Below are positions 1 to 8,614 of a stretch of 64,000 bases of DNA, piece after piece; within the stretch, counting starts at the first letter, position 1, and the number at the start of each line of letters is the position of its first letter. The notes under the pieces were generated by a model that ran no database searches, was not told the origin of the DNA, and saw nothing but the letters and a program-made list of their open reading frames with translations. The translations under genes were made by a program, and so were the position numbers. Origin of the DNA: an archaeon (lineage in GTDB: Archaea; Thermoproteota; Nitrososphaeria; Nitrososphaerales; UBA183); assembly GCA_021788415.1 (NCBI GenBank), contig JAJYKR010000002.1, positions 1-64,000 of the forward strand. The letters are read 5' to 3'.

Positions 1-675
1 TTCGTCGACAGCGCCAGCCACGGCTACCTCAGCACTTTCGACAACGCGCTCGGCACCAACAGCTTCGACGGCAACGCGGTGATCAACATGACCTCCGCCG
101 GGTTCAGGCCAGGCCTTCACCAGGTCGAGATCGACGCGGCAGAGCAGGTCACAGTGATTCCTGGGATCAGCTTCGGATACTGTCCCAATAGTCACGAGTC
201 TTGCTTCCTGCAGCAGGCCAGCGAAGGCAACTACTCCACCCCGGTGACCTACGGGTTCTTCAACGTCACCACCACCGGCGACTACATCTACAGCGGCTTC
301 GCGTCGCTGACAGCGACCATGAACAGCCTCTCGACCACCGTGAGCGGGCTGTCCACCTCCATCTCGAACATGCAGACCTCCATCAGCAGCATCCAGACCA
401 GCATAGGCACGCTCACGACCGACGTGGGCAACCTCCAGACAAGCGTCACCAACATCGGAAGCCAGTTGACGTCACTCGCAACCTCGGTTAGCGGCGCCGC
501 ATCGAGCGCCTCCTCAGCAGCCACGGCCGCGAACAACGCGGCTACGGCAGCCCAGCAGGCAGCCTCGAACACCAGCGGACTATCCAACACCTCGACCTAC
601 GTCCTCGTAGTCGCAGTGTTGGCTGCCATAACCTTGGTACTAGAGCTAGCAATATTAGTAAGGAAACTGTCCTAA
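1..675 (+). CDS. C-terminal part of a surface-layer-like coiled-coil protein (partial)
   Basis: The reading frame is open from base 1, so the 5' end lies outside the window. The visible 224 residues begin with a globular beta-rich part. A Ser/Thr/Ala-rich heptad coiled coil follows (repeats such as SLSTTVSGLSTSI and SIQTSIGTL), then an Ala-rich stretch and one C-terminal membrane helix (STYVLVVAVLAAITLVLELA) ending in RKLS. A stalk plus C-terminal anchor is the usual plan of archaeal S-layer or envelope proteins, with the bulk outside the cell. A pyrimidine-rich, T-rich stretch follows the stop codon at about 687-705. The exact family cannot be named from this fragment. Confidence 0.75.
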   Translation, partial: FVDSASHGYLSTFDNALGTNSFDGNAVINMTSAGFRPGLHQVEIDAAEQVTVIPGISFGYCPNSHESCFLQQASEGNYSTPVTYGFFNVTTTGDYIYSGFASLTATMNSLSTTVSGLSTSISNMQTSISSIQTSIGTLTTDVGNLQTSVTNIGSQLTSLATSVSGAASSASSAATAANNAATAAQQAASNTSGLSNTSTYVLVVAVLAAITLVLELAILVRKLS

Positions 676-759
676 GCGGACGGTTTCCCCTCCTTTTGTT
701 TTTGCGAAACCTAGCGTGAGCTGTAGACCTTTTCCGTTTCTCAGTTTTTGCAATCATTT

Positions 760-786
760 CCGCCGCGGGGTTGGTCCCCGCGGCGG
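760..786. repeat. Perfect 11-bp inverted repeat behind tnpB
   Basis: Arms 760-770 (CCGCCGCGGGG) and 776-786 are perfectly complementary around the loop TTGGT. The hairpin lies 32 bp beyond the tnpB stop codon and 85 bp beyond the stop of the surface-protein gene. IS200/IS605 elements carry subterminal hairpins, and the 3' end of tnpB plus its downstream flank normally encodes the omega RNA, so this may be the element's right end. It could equally be a terminator between the two convergent genes. Confidence 0.6.
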
Positions 787-818
787 CGCAGCAATTACGC
801 TCTGATCCTCCCCGCATC

Positions 819-1973
819 TCATCTCTGAGACGCTGGGTTGTCCGCATCCACTCGGGCCCTGGTCTCCCACCCGGGGAGATTGCTGCCTGTCACCGCTTCT
901 CCTGCGGACCAGCCGGGGCCGGACCTCAGCCCTCTCCTGAGGATGTTCTTGGCGCCGTTAAGGTGGCGGTCGATGGCGTTCCCACAGACAGAGCACACGA
1001 CTATGCCTTCCACCGGGGGGACCTCCATCAGCCCGTCGCACTCGCAGCACTTCTCCGAAGTCCAGTCAGGGTCTATCGTCACGACAGGGAGCCCCAGCCA
1101 CTCGGCCTTGTAGGCCAGCTGATGCAGGATCTGCCTGAAGGGCCAGGCGTTCATCTTGGAGAGATAGTATGCGCTGTAGCCGCTGCGCCTCCTGTACATG
1201 TCTCTCAGCCATCGGAGGTCCTCCATGACTATGGCCTGCTTCTTGGCGGCGGCGCGCTTCACTATCTCGGAAGAGACGGAATGAAGCACCGCCAGTTTCC
1301 TGTCGTGCTCCAGCCTGGCATATTTCCTCCAGACTGTCCCCTTCATCCGGGCATCGTTCCGCCTGAAGTGGCTCTTCACCCTCCGGTAGGCTTCGTGGAT
1401 CTGGGACAGGGCCGAAGTGTCATAGACGATCGACTCCCCTTCGGTGTCGAAGGTCGTTACGTTGTCCAGGTTGAGGTCGACTGCTACCATCCCCTGCGGG
1501 GCCACCCCCTGGACGAACTTCCGGTAGATCACTGAGCAGGTCTCCTGGGTCATGGTGGCTGAGACGACCTCCACCCCCTTCGCGCGGAGCACGGCAAGCG
1601 TATGGCCGTTCAGCGGCGTTCTGATGTTGCCCGGCAGGAGAAGCTCCTTGGCCTCCAGATAGACTCCCAGCGAGGCCGAGAAGTACTCGTTGGATACCCG
1701 CGGGAGTCCTGCCCTCGTCCGCTTGGAGTCGGTCTGGAATTTCTTGATAAGGTTCGCTGCATCGAACATTGCCGAGACCCTGTACGAGTCGTGCACGCGA
1801 TACTCCCGCATCCTCGGCCAGCAGAGTTCCTTGATCCGTGGAAAGTCACTCATCTTCTTCTCCAGGCCGGCCCTCAGGCAGTCGTTGACCATCGACGGGA
1901 ACACGGCCAGCAGTTCCCTGGCTTTGGGAGTAGGGTCAGAACGCTGGATCACCGAGCGGTAGATGAAGGGCAC
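819..1973 (-). CDS. tnpB: TnpB, RNA-guided nuclease of IS200/IS605-type elements
   Basis: 384 residues from a GTG start; an upstream in-frame stop lies 21 bp away. The RuvC-like site looks complete: D166 in VAVDLNLDN, E251 in IVMEDLRWL and D335 in IDRHLNGAKNI. Between the last two lies a zinc ribbon with C309/C312 and C327/C330. TnpB proteins cut DNA guided by an RNA from the element's right end, and keep the element in the population. No tnpA lies beside it, so this is an orphan copy. It sits convergent to the surface-protein gene and divergent from the nucleotidyltransferase gene. It is slightly short at the N terminus compared with typical TnpB, but there is no frameshift. Confidence 0.93.
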   Translation of the reverse strand: MPFIYRSVIQRSDPTPKARELLAVFPSMVNDCLRAGLEKKMSDFPRIKELCWPRMREYRVHDSYRVSAMFDAANLIKKFQTDSKRTRAGLPRVSNEYFSASLGVYLEAKELLLPGNIRTPLNGHTLAVLRAKGVEVVSATMTQETCSVIYRKFVQGVAPQGMVAVDLNLDNVTTFDTEGESIVYDTSALSQIHEAYRRVKSHFRRNDARMKGTVWRKYARLEHDRKLAVLHSVSSEIVKRAAAKKQAIVMEDLRWLRDMYRRRSGYSAYYLSKMNAWPFRQILHQLAYKAEWLGLPVVTIDPDWTSEKCCECDGLMEVPPVEGIVVCSVCGNAIDRHLNGAKNILRRGLRSGPGWSAGEAVTGSNLPGWETRARVDADNPASQR

Positions 1974-2111
1974 GTGGTTCCAGGCCCTGCTCCCCTAATA
2001 ACGCCCCACGGGCTCACCTCCGAGTCAGGGCGGAAGATGTCCAGTCGGCGATAGTTTCGGGAAAGTATTTATCGCGTCGAGGCGCGCCGGGGCGCTGTCT
2101 TCGGTGAAAGA

Positions 2112-2807
2112 TTGAGGGCGATAATCCTCAGCGGAGGGCTCGGCATGCGGCTCAGGCCCCTGACAGACGACAAACCCAAGGTGCTCATCCCTGTCAACGG
2201 CCGCCCAATTTCCGAGTATCAGATCGAGTGGCTCGTCAAGGAGGGGGGCGTGGACGCGGTCACCTTCGCCTGCGGCTACAAGTGGGAGAGGCTGAAGGAA
2301 CACTTCGGTAAGAGCTTCGGGGGGGTCCCGGTGGACTACTCCGTGGAGTCCGAGCCTCTTGGAACTGGAGGGGGGATAAAGAGGGCCCTGGAGGGCCACG
2401 AATCCCAGGAGACGGTCGTTGTGACGAACGGCGACATCATGACGGACCTCCCCCTGAAGAGGATGGTCGAAGAGTTCCAGAGTGCGGGAGGGATGCCCGC
2501 CTCCATGCTGGTCGTCCCCTACAGGTCGCGGTTCGGGGTCGTGAAGATCGACAAGCTGAAGATGGTGCGGGACTTCGACGAGAAGCCTGCGTTCCCCGAC
2601 GTGTGGATCAACGGCGGCGTGTATGTCCTGAACGGGCCCAAGATAGCGAAGAGCCTCCCCGAGAAGGGAGACATAGAAAGGGAGACCTTCCCGAAGCTCG
2701 TCACCCACGGGGAGCTGATGTCGTACCCCTATTATGGCGAGTGGAACTTCGTCGACTCCATGAAGGACCTGATGGAGCTCGAGGCCTCGCTGAAGGCACC
2801 CGCGTGA
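2112..2807 (+). CDS. Sugar-1-phosphate nucleotidyltransferase (GDP/NDP-sugar pyrophosphorylase family)
   Basis: 231 residues from TTG at 2112, with GGTGA just upstream and a TATA-like AGTATTTAT at about 2064-2072. The N terminus has the nucleotidyltransferase signature LSGGLGMRLRPLT followed by KPKVLIPVNGRP. The usual Thr after GGxG is Met here. Later come TNGDI (metal and sugar-phosphate site) and WINGGVYVL. The family joins NTP and a sugar 1-phosphate to give an NDP-sugar and pyrophosphate. The size and the absence of a C-terminal beta-helix fit short mannose- or heptose-1-phosphate guanylyltransferases (HddC-like). The substrate cannot be read from sequence. Confidence 0.85.
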   Translation: MRAIILSGGLGMRLRPLTDDKPKVLIPVNGRPISEYQIEWLVKEGGVDAVTFACGYKWERLKEHFGKSFGGVPVDYSVESEPLGTGGGIKRALEGHESQETVVVTNGDIMTDLPLKRMVEEFQSAGGMPASMLVVPYRSRFGVVKIDKLKMVRDFDEKPAFPDVWINGGVYVLNGPKIAKSLPEKGDIERETFPKLVTHGELMSYPYYGEWNFVDSMKDLMELEASLKAPA

Positions 2808-2844
2808 GCAAAGATTTTAGCCGCCAGCCGACCGAGCTGCCGAC

Positions 2845-3156
2845 ATGACCGATTTCATGAAAGCCATCGAGGCATCCAAGGTCCCCCCTGACAGCATGAA
2901 GACAGTCGAGGTAGGGGGAGAGTCCGTCCTCATAGCCAACGTCGATGGGAAGTACTACGGCATGGGGGCGTACTGCACTCACGAGGAGTGGGACCTTTCC
3001 GAAGGGACACTCGTGGACACCGAGGTGACCTGTGCAGGGCATGGCACCGTTTGGGACCTCAAGACCGGCAAGGGGGTCTTTGACGAGCCCCTGGCCGACG
3101 AGCCCCTCTACGACGTGAAGGAGGAGGACGGCTTCCTCTTCGTGAAGAAGCGGTAG
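2845..3156 (+). CDS. Soluble Rieske [2Fe-2S] ferredoxin
   Basis: 103 residues starting at ATG 2845, 37 bp after the nucleotidyltransferase gene. Both cluster-binding boxes are present: C-x-H in AYCTHEEWDLSEG and C-x2-H in TCAGHGTVWDLKTG, spaced as in dioxygenase-type and NirD-like ferredoxins. There is no membrane segment, so it should be cytoplasmic and carry single electrons. The partner is not obvious from the neighbours. The first box reads CTHEEWDL rather than the common CPHxGxxL. It is a single-domain carrier, unlike the membrane-fused Rieske protein at 16680. Confidence 0.9.
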   Translation: MTDFMKAIEASKVPPDSMKTVEVGGESVLIANVDGKYYGMGAYCTHEEWDLSEGTLVDTEVTCAGHGTVWDLKTGKGVFDEPLADEPLYDVKEEDGFLFVKKR

Positions 3157-3228
3157 CCCCGGCCCGCAGGTTTCCACCATCGAAAGACAGCCCTCCCTTT
3201 ATTACCGAACCTCCGAGGGCGTCTCTAA

Positions 3229-6186
3229 TTGACCTCCCAGCCGCGGAAGGGAACCGGGTCCTCGCTGTTCAGGGGCCTGGGGAAGTTCGTCTACAGGCGA
3301 AGGAAGGTCATAGTGGTCGCATGGATTATCGCGCTCATCGCAGTACTCCCGGTCATATCCAACGAGGGGAAAGTCACCTCCCTCCAGCTGGGGACCGCCA
3401 CCGGAAGCGGCCTGGAGTCGGTCCAGGCTTCGAACCTCATCTCCGCCGAGTTCGCGAAGACCGTCCCCAACAGCTCCCTCATCATCGTGGTGACCGGCCC
3501 CAACGTCTCGTCGCCCGCCACCCAGGGGTTCGTTACCAGCCTCGCGTCTTCCTTGCAGGCTGACAAGGGGATACGCGGCCTCAATGAGACACTTGACGTC
3601 TACACGAGGCTCTACACCGCGATAGGCGGGGCGAACCGGGCCGCCTACGCCTCCCTCTCTGGGGCCAACGCGACGAGCCAGCTCCTCCTCGGGGTCCCTG
3701 CCCTCTATTTCGGAGCCTGGCAGCAGGCGTACTCTTCGACGCACAGCGTGGCCATGGCTGACGCGGCCGCCTACAACGCCACTGCGAGCACCCTCTCGGC
3801 GGCCAACTCGACCGCCTACTCGAACTACTCTTCCCACGTCCTGAGCCTCTTCAACTCGACCTGGGCCGGGAGCTGGTCCGACCAGGCCCTGGCGAACTCC
3901 ACTCTGCTTGCCAGGGCTACCATCGCGGCCCAGGCGGCTGACGGCCAGTACCTGGACCAGTACGCTCCAGCCTCGAGGTCGCTCGCCGTCCCCCTGCTTC
4001 AGGCCTACAACCTCACAGCCTTCGTCACAGACACCAGAGCACAGTCGGCGGCCACCCTCACCTCGTTCGCGACCGGGTACGCGGCCCAGGCGACCGGCTT
4101 CTCCGACGCCTTCGTGACGTCGGCCTTCAGCCTCGGGAAGACCTACGACAACTCATCTCTCTACCGGCTCGCCGGCAACATGGTCTGGTCTCCGTCAAAG
4201 TACGGAGTGGGCCACCAGCTCTCCACGCTCATTTCGTCGCTGGTGTCTCCTTCCAGGAGCACGACCCTGGTGGCGCTCAGCCTGAGCGTCTCTGAGAACC
4301 AGAACATCGTCGAAGTCCGCTCCGTTGTCTCGAATGCCCTGTCGGCCTCCGGCGCAGCCTCGGGGGTCAAGTCAGCCCAGGTCACGGGGGAGGACGCGAT
4401 CTCCTACGACTTCGGCAACTCCACCCAGGCGGACCTGGCCCTCATCCTCCCGGTCACGATCATACTCCTGATAGCCGCCACCGGCCTCTTCTTCCGCTCG
4501 TTACTCACCCCCTTCGTCACCCTCGGGACCATCGGGGTGGCCCTCGGCATCTCGCAGGTGTTCATAGTCCTGGTGGGGCTCTTCGTCGCAAAGATCGACT
4601 TCACCGTCCCGACCATCCTCCTCACCATCCTCATCGGGGTGGGGACCGACTACAGCGTCTTCGTCATAGCCCGCTACAGGGAGGAGAGGGTCAAAGGGGC
4701 GTCGGTGGAAGACGCGATCGGGACTTCGGTCACCTGGGCCGGAGAGAGCATAGCCACCAGCGGCGCGACGGTAATCATCTCGTTCCTCTCGCTCGCGGTC
4801 ACCTCCGTGGTCTTCCTGAAGACCATGGGGTACGTGGTCGGACTGGGGGTCCTGGTGGCCCTCCTGGTGGCGCTCACCCTCGTCCCTGCCGCAGTGAGCA
4901 TGCTCGGAGGCAGGGTGTTCTGGCCTACCTCCGGCCGGCGCTTCGAGCGCTATGCGTCGTCCGCCCTCGGGAGGCTCCAGGGGAGGAAGGGGTACTTCTC
5001 CAGGAGCGGCTCCTTCGCCGTCAAGCGGGCGAAGGTCCTCATCGTCCTCGCGATGGTGGTCTCCATCCCTGCCGTGTACATCTACGTCAACACGACTCCG
5101 ACCTTCGACTTCATCTCCGCAGCGCCGAGCAACCTCCCCTCCATCGCAGCGTCCAACCAGCTGACCGCATCCTTCGGCGGAGGGAAGCTCCTCCCCACCT
5201 ACGTCGTCGTCACCTTCGCCCAGCCGGTGGTCACTGGGCACGCCTTCAACGGCGGTGAGATGGGCACCATAGCTGCGATGACGGCCACCGTCGCCTCTTC
5301 ACGCGACGTCCAGAACGTCACCAGCCCCACCTCCCCCTACGGCCAGCCGGTGAACTACAGCTCCCTGGACCTGGGCACCGCCGGCGGGAGGCAGACCTTC
5401 AACGCCATCATGCAGAGCATCGGTTCTGACAACAAGACGGTCCTGATTACTGCGAACTACGGGATCGACCCATACTCGACCGCGGCCATCTCGGACGCCC
5501 AGGCCCTGCGCCAGCAGATCCACGCGTCCTACGACGGTGCGGCCAACGTGACCGGCGTGTTTCTAGGCGGCGCCTCGGGTTCCATCCTAGACACGAAGAA
5601 CTTCTTCGACTCACAGTTCGGGACCATAGTCCCCATTGTAGCCGTCGGGGTGGCCCTGGTCCTCCTCGTCGTCCTCGGCTCCCTCTTCCTCCCGGTCTTC
5701 GCCGTGGTCTCTGTCCTGATGAGCATCGTCTGGACCCTGGCCGCAACCAGGCTGGTCTTTGAGCAGCTCTACAACTACCAGATGCTCTTCCTCATCCCGT
5801 TCTTCCTGTTCGTGGCGCTCCTCGGCCTCGGCATGGACTACAACGTGTTCATCCTGACCAGGGTCCGCGAAGAGGCGACGAAGGGGAAGCGCCTCGACGA
5901 AGCCATCGTCTCAGCGATGGAGCAGACGGGTGGGATCATCACGGCTGCGGCCGTGATCCTCGCAGGATCCCTGGGGGCGCTGATGCTCTCAAGCGACCTC
6001 CTCCTGAAGGAGATAGGCTTCGCCTTCGCCTACTCGATACTCATCGACGCTCTGATCGTGAGGACATACATGGTCCCGGCCGTGATGTCGGTCATGGGCA
6101 AGTGGAACTGGTACAACCCCATACCGTACCTGAAGCGCTCGCGGGCCCTTTACGAAGCTGACAAGGACGCCGGCGGCAGGTCTTAA
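3229..6186 (+). CDS. MMPL/RND-superfamily membrane transporter
   Basis: 985 residues from TTG at 3229; a TATA-like TTTATTAC about 28 bp upstream suggests a leaderless mRNA. The layout is that of a full-length MMPL protein: one helix (about 25-45), a large outer domain rich in Asn-x-Ser/Thr, five helices (about 400-560), a second single helix, a second outer domain, and five more helices (about 795-970). Each helix bundle carries the Asp-Tyr pair used for proton coupling (GVGTDYSVFVIARYREE and GLGMDYNVFILTRVREE). Such transporters export lipids or hydrophobic compounds using the proton gradient. The substrate is unknown. Confidence 0.92.
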   Translation: MTSQPRKGTGSSLFRGLGKFVYRRRKVIVVAWIIALIAVLPVISNEGKVTSLQLGTATGSGLESVQASNLISAEFAKTVPNSSLIIVVTGPNVSSPATQGFVTSLASSLQADKGIRGLNETLDVYTRLYTAIGGANRAAYASLSGANATSQLLLGVPALYFGAWQQAYSSTHSVAMADAAAYNATASTLSAANSTAYSNYSSHVLSLFNSTWAGSWSDQALANSTLLARATIAAQAADGQYLDQYAPASRSLAVPLLQAYNLTAFVTDTRAQSAATLTSFATGYAAQATGFSDAFVTSAFSLGKTYDNSSLYRLAGNMVWSPSKYGVGHQLSTLISSLVSPSRSTTLVALSLSVSENQNIVEVRSVVSNALSASGAASGVKSAQVTGEDAISYDFGNSTQADLALILPVTIILLIAATGLFFRSLLTPFVTLGTIGVALGISQVFIVLVGLFVAKIDFTVPTILLTILIGVGTDYSVFVIARYREERVKGASVEDAIGTSVTWAGESIATSGATVIISFLSLAVTSVVFLKTMGYVVGLGVLVALLVALTLVPAAVSMLGGRVFWPTSGRRFERYASSALGRLQGRKGYFSRSGSFAVKRAKVLIVLAMVVSIPAVYIYVNTTPTFDFISAAPSNLPSIAASNQLTASFGGGKLLPTYVVVTFAQPVVTGHAFNGGEMGTIAAMTATVASSRDVQNVTSPTSPYGQPVNYSSLDLGTAGGRQTFNAIMQSIGSDNKTVLITANYGIDPYSTAAISDAQALRQQIHASYDGAANVTGVFLGGASGSILDTKNFFDSQFGTIVPIVAVGVALVLLVVLGSLFLPVFAVVSVLMSIVWTLAATRLVFEQLYNYQMLFLIPFFLFVALLGLGMDYNVFILTRVREEATKGKRLDEAIVSAMEQTGGIITAAAVILAGSLGALMLSSDLLLKEIGFAFAYSILIDALIVRTYMVPAVMSVMGKWNWYNPIPYLKRSRALYEADKDAGGRS

Positions 6187-6202
6187 AGCCGAGCCGGGGG
6201 AC

Positions 6203-6218
6203 AGACCAACGTTGGTCT
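6203..6218. promoter_or_regulatory. 16-bp perfect palindrome over a start codon
   Basis: AGACCAAC and GTTGGTCT form an uninterrupted palindrome that includes the TTG start (6212) of the next gene. A TATA-like TCTTAAAG lies at 6181-6188, placing the palindrome at the expected transcription start. That position suits a repressor operator; the downstream HTH-like protein is the obvious candidate ligand. Confidence 0.55.
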
Positions 6219-6718
6219 CCGACGAGGTGAGCGAAGAGATTCTTGAGGAGGGGTGCTACTACCTGTCGAGGCTGGGCCTCACGCCGGAGGACATCGCGAG
6301 GCACTTCGAAACCACCCCCGCACGGGCCTCCGCCCTGGCCAGAGCTTACGGGTCCAAGTTGAAGTCAGGCGAGGCGGTCGAGGGGGACTTCGACCGCGTG
6401 TTTTGGGAGGACGTGAAGAAGGAAGCCGAAGGGGACGTGAAGCTCACCTTCCTCTCAGAGAAGGGGTTCCACCACGCCTGGAAGTCTGAGCTCCAGAGGC
6501 TCGACGGCCCCGCCCTGATGTCCATATTCGAGTCAAGCAAGGACTTCCTCAGCGCCGACCCGAACCAGAAGTTCCTCGACTATCCTCCGCCGAAGGGGTA
6601 CGACCCCCTGGCCATGGACAGGGAGCTGAGGAAGGCGGTCGAGACCATCGGGGGACTGCTCGCAGAAAAATGGAAGGAAGGGTCAGGCTCCCGCCGGAAA
6701 AAATCCGCCAAACCTTAA
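6212..6718 (+). CDS. Conserved archaeal protein with an N-terminal helix-turn-helix-like segment
   Basis: 168 residues from TTG at 6212. Residues about 12-45 (LSRLGLTPEDIARHFETTPA and following) look like a short helix-turn-helix in which TPEDIARHF would be the first helix. The rest is charged and helical, with a basic tail (SRRKKSAKP). There is no membrane segment or signal. It starts 26 bp after the MMPL gene, but its own TATA box suggests separate transcription. The palindrome over its start codon hints at autoregulation. I do not recognise a named family; the DNA-binding role is inference. Confidence 0.7.
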   Translation: MVSDEVSEEILEEGCYYLSRLGLTPEDIARHFETTPARASALARAYGSKLKSGEAVEGDFDRVFWEDVKKEAEGDVKLTFLSEKGFHHAWKSELQRLDGPALMSIFESSKDFLSADPNQKFLDYPPPKGYDPLAMDRELRKAVETIGGLLAEKWKEGSGSRRKKSAKP

Positions 6719-6751
6719 CTAGGGCGGCGGGCCGAGCGAATTCGAAAAAGG

Positions 6752-7792
6752 TTGCCGCTGGACACGGTCGACAAGGAGAAGCTGACCGCCGTCCTTCGCC
6801 AATTTCAAGGGCGCAAGATTCTCGTCGTAGGCGACCTCCTGGTCAGCCGCTTTGTCGAAGTCGCGGCCCGCAAGCTCGCCAGGGAGGCCCCGGTCCCGGC
6901 AGGGGACTTCGTGGGCCAGACGCTCCTTCCTGGGGGTGCGGCGAACCTCTCACGCGAGCTCGTCTCGCTGGGCGCATCCGTCGGCCTTGTGGGTCTGATC
7001 GGCTCCGACGAGTACGGGAGCTGGCTGAAGTCAGAGTTCGGGAAGTACGGGCTGTCGTTCGGCGGCGTGGTAACCGACTCCAGCAGGCCCACCTCGCTGA
7101 GGACGTGGTACATGGTCAACGGCTTCCACGCGCTTAGGGTGGACAAGGAGGACCGTAGGGACGTGCCCATGGCGATTAGCAAAAAGCTGTTGGCAGAGGC
7201 CGAGCCCCTGATCAAGGGAGTCGACTGCGTCATGCTTTCTGACTATGACAGGGGGGCGATAACCAGCTACCTGATCGGAGGGATAGTCTCGGCGGCACGG
7301 GCGGCTGGCAAGAACATCGTGGGGCAGCCGAAGATGCATCACTATCTGGACTTCTCGGGGGTGACCTACGTGAAGTCTAACCTCGAGGAGGCGGAGCACG
7401 CCACCGGGATGGCCATGGTCAACGAGACCAGCCTCAGGAACATGGGGACGAACCTGCTGAGCCGCACCGAGTCCAAGGCAATACTCGTCACCAGGGGGGA
7501 GCAGGGGCTCACCCTCTTCGACAAGGACAACGTCACTCTCTTCCCGCCCATAGGGGGAAAGAAGAACCTGTTCAGCAAGGTCGGGGTCAGAGACGCCATG
7601 ACCGGGGTCTTCGGCCTCGCGCTGGCGTCGGGGGGGAACCCCTACCAGGCGTCGGTCCTCTCCAACGTCGCAGGCGAAGCTAGGAGCGAGCTCCCGAGGA
7701 TAGCGACCCTTTCGTTGCACGATCTGGAGACCAGGACACAGAAGGTCGAAGAGTTCGTCCAGCGGATCGTCCAGATGCCGGTGAGGCGCTGA
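6752..7792 (+). CDS. PfkB/ribokinase-family sugar kinase, HldE-kinase-like
   Basis: 346 residues from TTG at 6752. The order ILVVGDLLVSRFVE, REAPVPAGDF and LPGGAANLSRELVSLGA matches the N-terminal half of HldE/RfaE heptose-phosphate kinases. The PfkB catalytic box GAGD is changed to GVRDAMTG, keeping the Asp base. The stop codon overlaps the ATG of the transketolase N half (TGATG), so the two are translated together and the kinase probably acts on a pentose-phosphate-linked sugar. Candidates are sedoheptulose- or heptose-phosphate, ribose or a ketose. The substrate remains open because the anion-hole Gly-Ala is altered. Confidence 0.8.
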   Translation: MPLDTVDKEKLTAVLRQFQGRKILVVGDLLVSRFVEVAARKLAREAPVPAGDFVGQTLLPGGAANLSRELVSLGASVGLVGLIGSDEYGSWLKSEFGKYGLSFGGVVTDSSRPTSLRTWYMVNGFHALRVDKEDRRDVPMAISKKLLAEAEPLIKGVDCVMLSDYDRGAITSYLIGGIVSAARAAGKNIVGQPKMHHYLDFSGVTYVKSNLEEAEHATGMAMVNETSLRNMGTNLLSRTESKAILVTRGEQGLTLFDKDNVTLFPPIGGKKNLFSKVGVRDAMTGVFGLALASGGNPYQASVLSNVAGEARSELPRIATLSLHDLETRTQKVEEFVQRIVQMPVRR

Positions 7793-8613
7793 TGGAGACG
7801 GCGCAGGAGATCGGGCGCCTGAAGGAGCTGGCCCGCGGCACGCGCAAGCTGATTCTCGAATCCCTCGCCGAGGCCGGGTCGGGGCACCCCGGCGGGTCCC
7901 TCTCCGCAGTCGAGCTCCTCGTCACCCTCTACTTCCACGTGATGCACCACGACCCCAAGAACCCGAAGTGGGAGGACAGGGACAGGTTCTTCCTCAGCAA
8001 GGGGCACGCCGCGCCTCTGCTGTATTCCATCCTGGCCCAGGCAGGTTACTTCCCCGCCGAGGAGCTGATGACCCTGAGGAAAATGGGCGCGCGGCTCCAG
8101 GGTCACCCATCCATGGGCGTCCCGGGGGTGGAAGCACCGGCGGGCTCGGAGGGCATAGGGCTCTCGCTGGGGGTCGGGACTTCGCTGGCGGCAAAGCTCG
8201 ACGGCAGGGCGTTCAGGACCTACGTGCTAATGGGGGACGGCGAGCAGCAGGAGGGGCAGGTATGGGAGGCGGCGATGTCGGCCTCGAAGTTCAGGCTCGA
8301 CAACCTCACGGCGATTATCGACAGGAACGGCATCCAGCAGGACGGGCTCACGGAGCAGATAATGCCTCTGGAGCCCCTCGCGGCCAAGTGGCGCTCCTTC
8401 AACTGGAACGTAATAGAGGTCGACGGCTACGATTTTTCGCAGATTATGGATGGCTTCGACCTGGCGACGAGCACTAGGAACAGGCCCACCGTAGTAATCG
8501 CCCACACAGTCAAGGGGAAGGGCATCTCCTTCATGGAGTGGTCCCCGCATTACCATGGGACCGCGCCAACCAAGGACAGGCTTTCTGACGTGCTCAGCGA
8601 GCTGGAGAAGTGA
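7792..8613 (+). CDS. tktN: Transketolase, N-terminal (TPP-binding) subunit
   Basis: 273 residues from ATG 7792. It has the transketolase N-half motifs: GHPGGSLSAVEL, LSKGHAAP, and the thiamine-diphosphate/Mg box GDGEQQEGQVWE followed by DRNGIQQ. Together with the C half at 9301 it would transfer two-carbon units between ketose and aldose phosphates. Two-gene transketolases are common in archaea. The unusual part is the epimerase gene lying between the halves. The next start (TTG 8615) comes one base after this stop. Confidence 0.95.
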   Translation: METAQEIGRLKELARGTRKLILESLAEAGSGHPGGSLSAVELLVTLYFHVMHHDPKNPKWEDRDRFFLSKGHAAPLLYSILAQAGYFPAEELMTLRKMGARLQGHPSMGVPGVEAPAGSEGIGLSLGVGTSLAAKLDGRAFRTYVLMGDGEQQEGQVWEAAMSASKFRLDNLTAIIDRNGIQQDGLTEQIMPLEPLAAKWRSFNWNVIEVDGYDFSQIMDGFDLATSTRNRPTVVIAHTVKGKGISFMEWSPHYHGTAPTKDRLSDVLSELEK

Positions 8614-8614
8614 G

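Noticed and set aside
771..1535. 254-residue plus-strand frame antisense to tnpB
   Set aside because: Mirror of tnpB; no domain, and it begins inside the hairpin loop.
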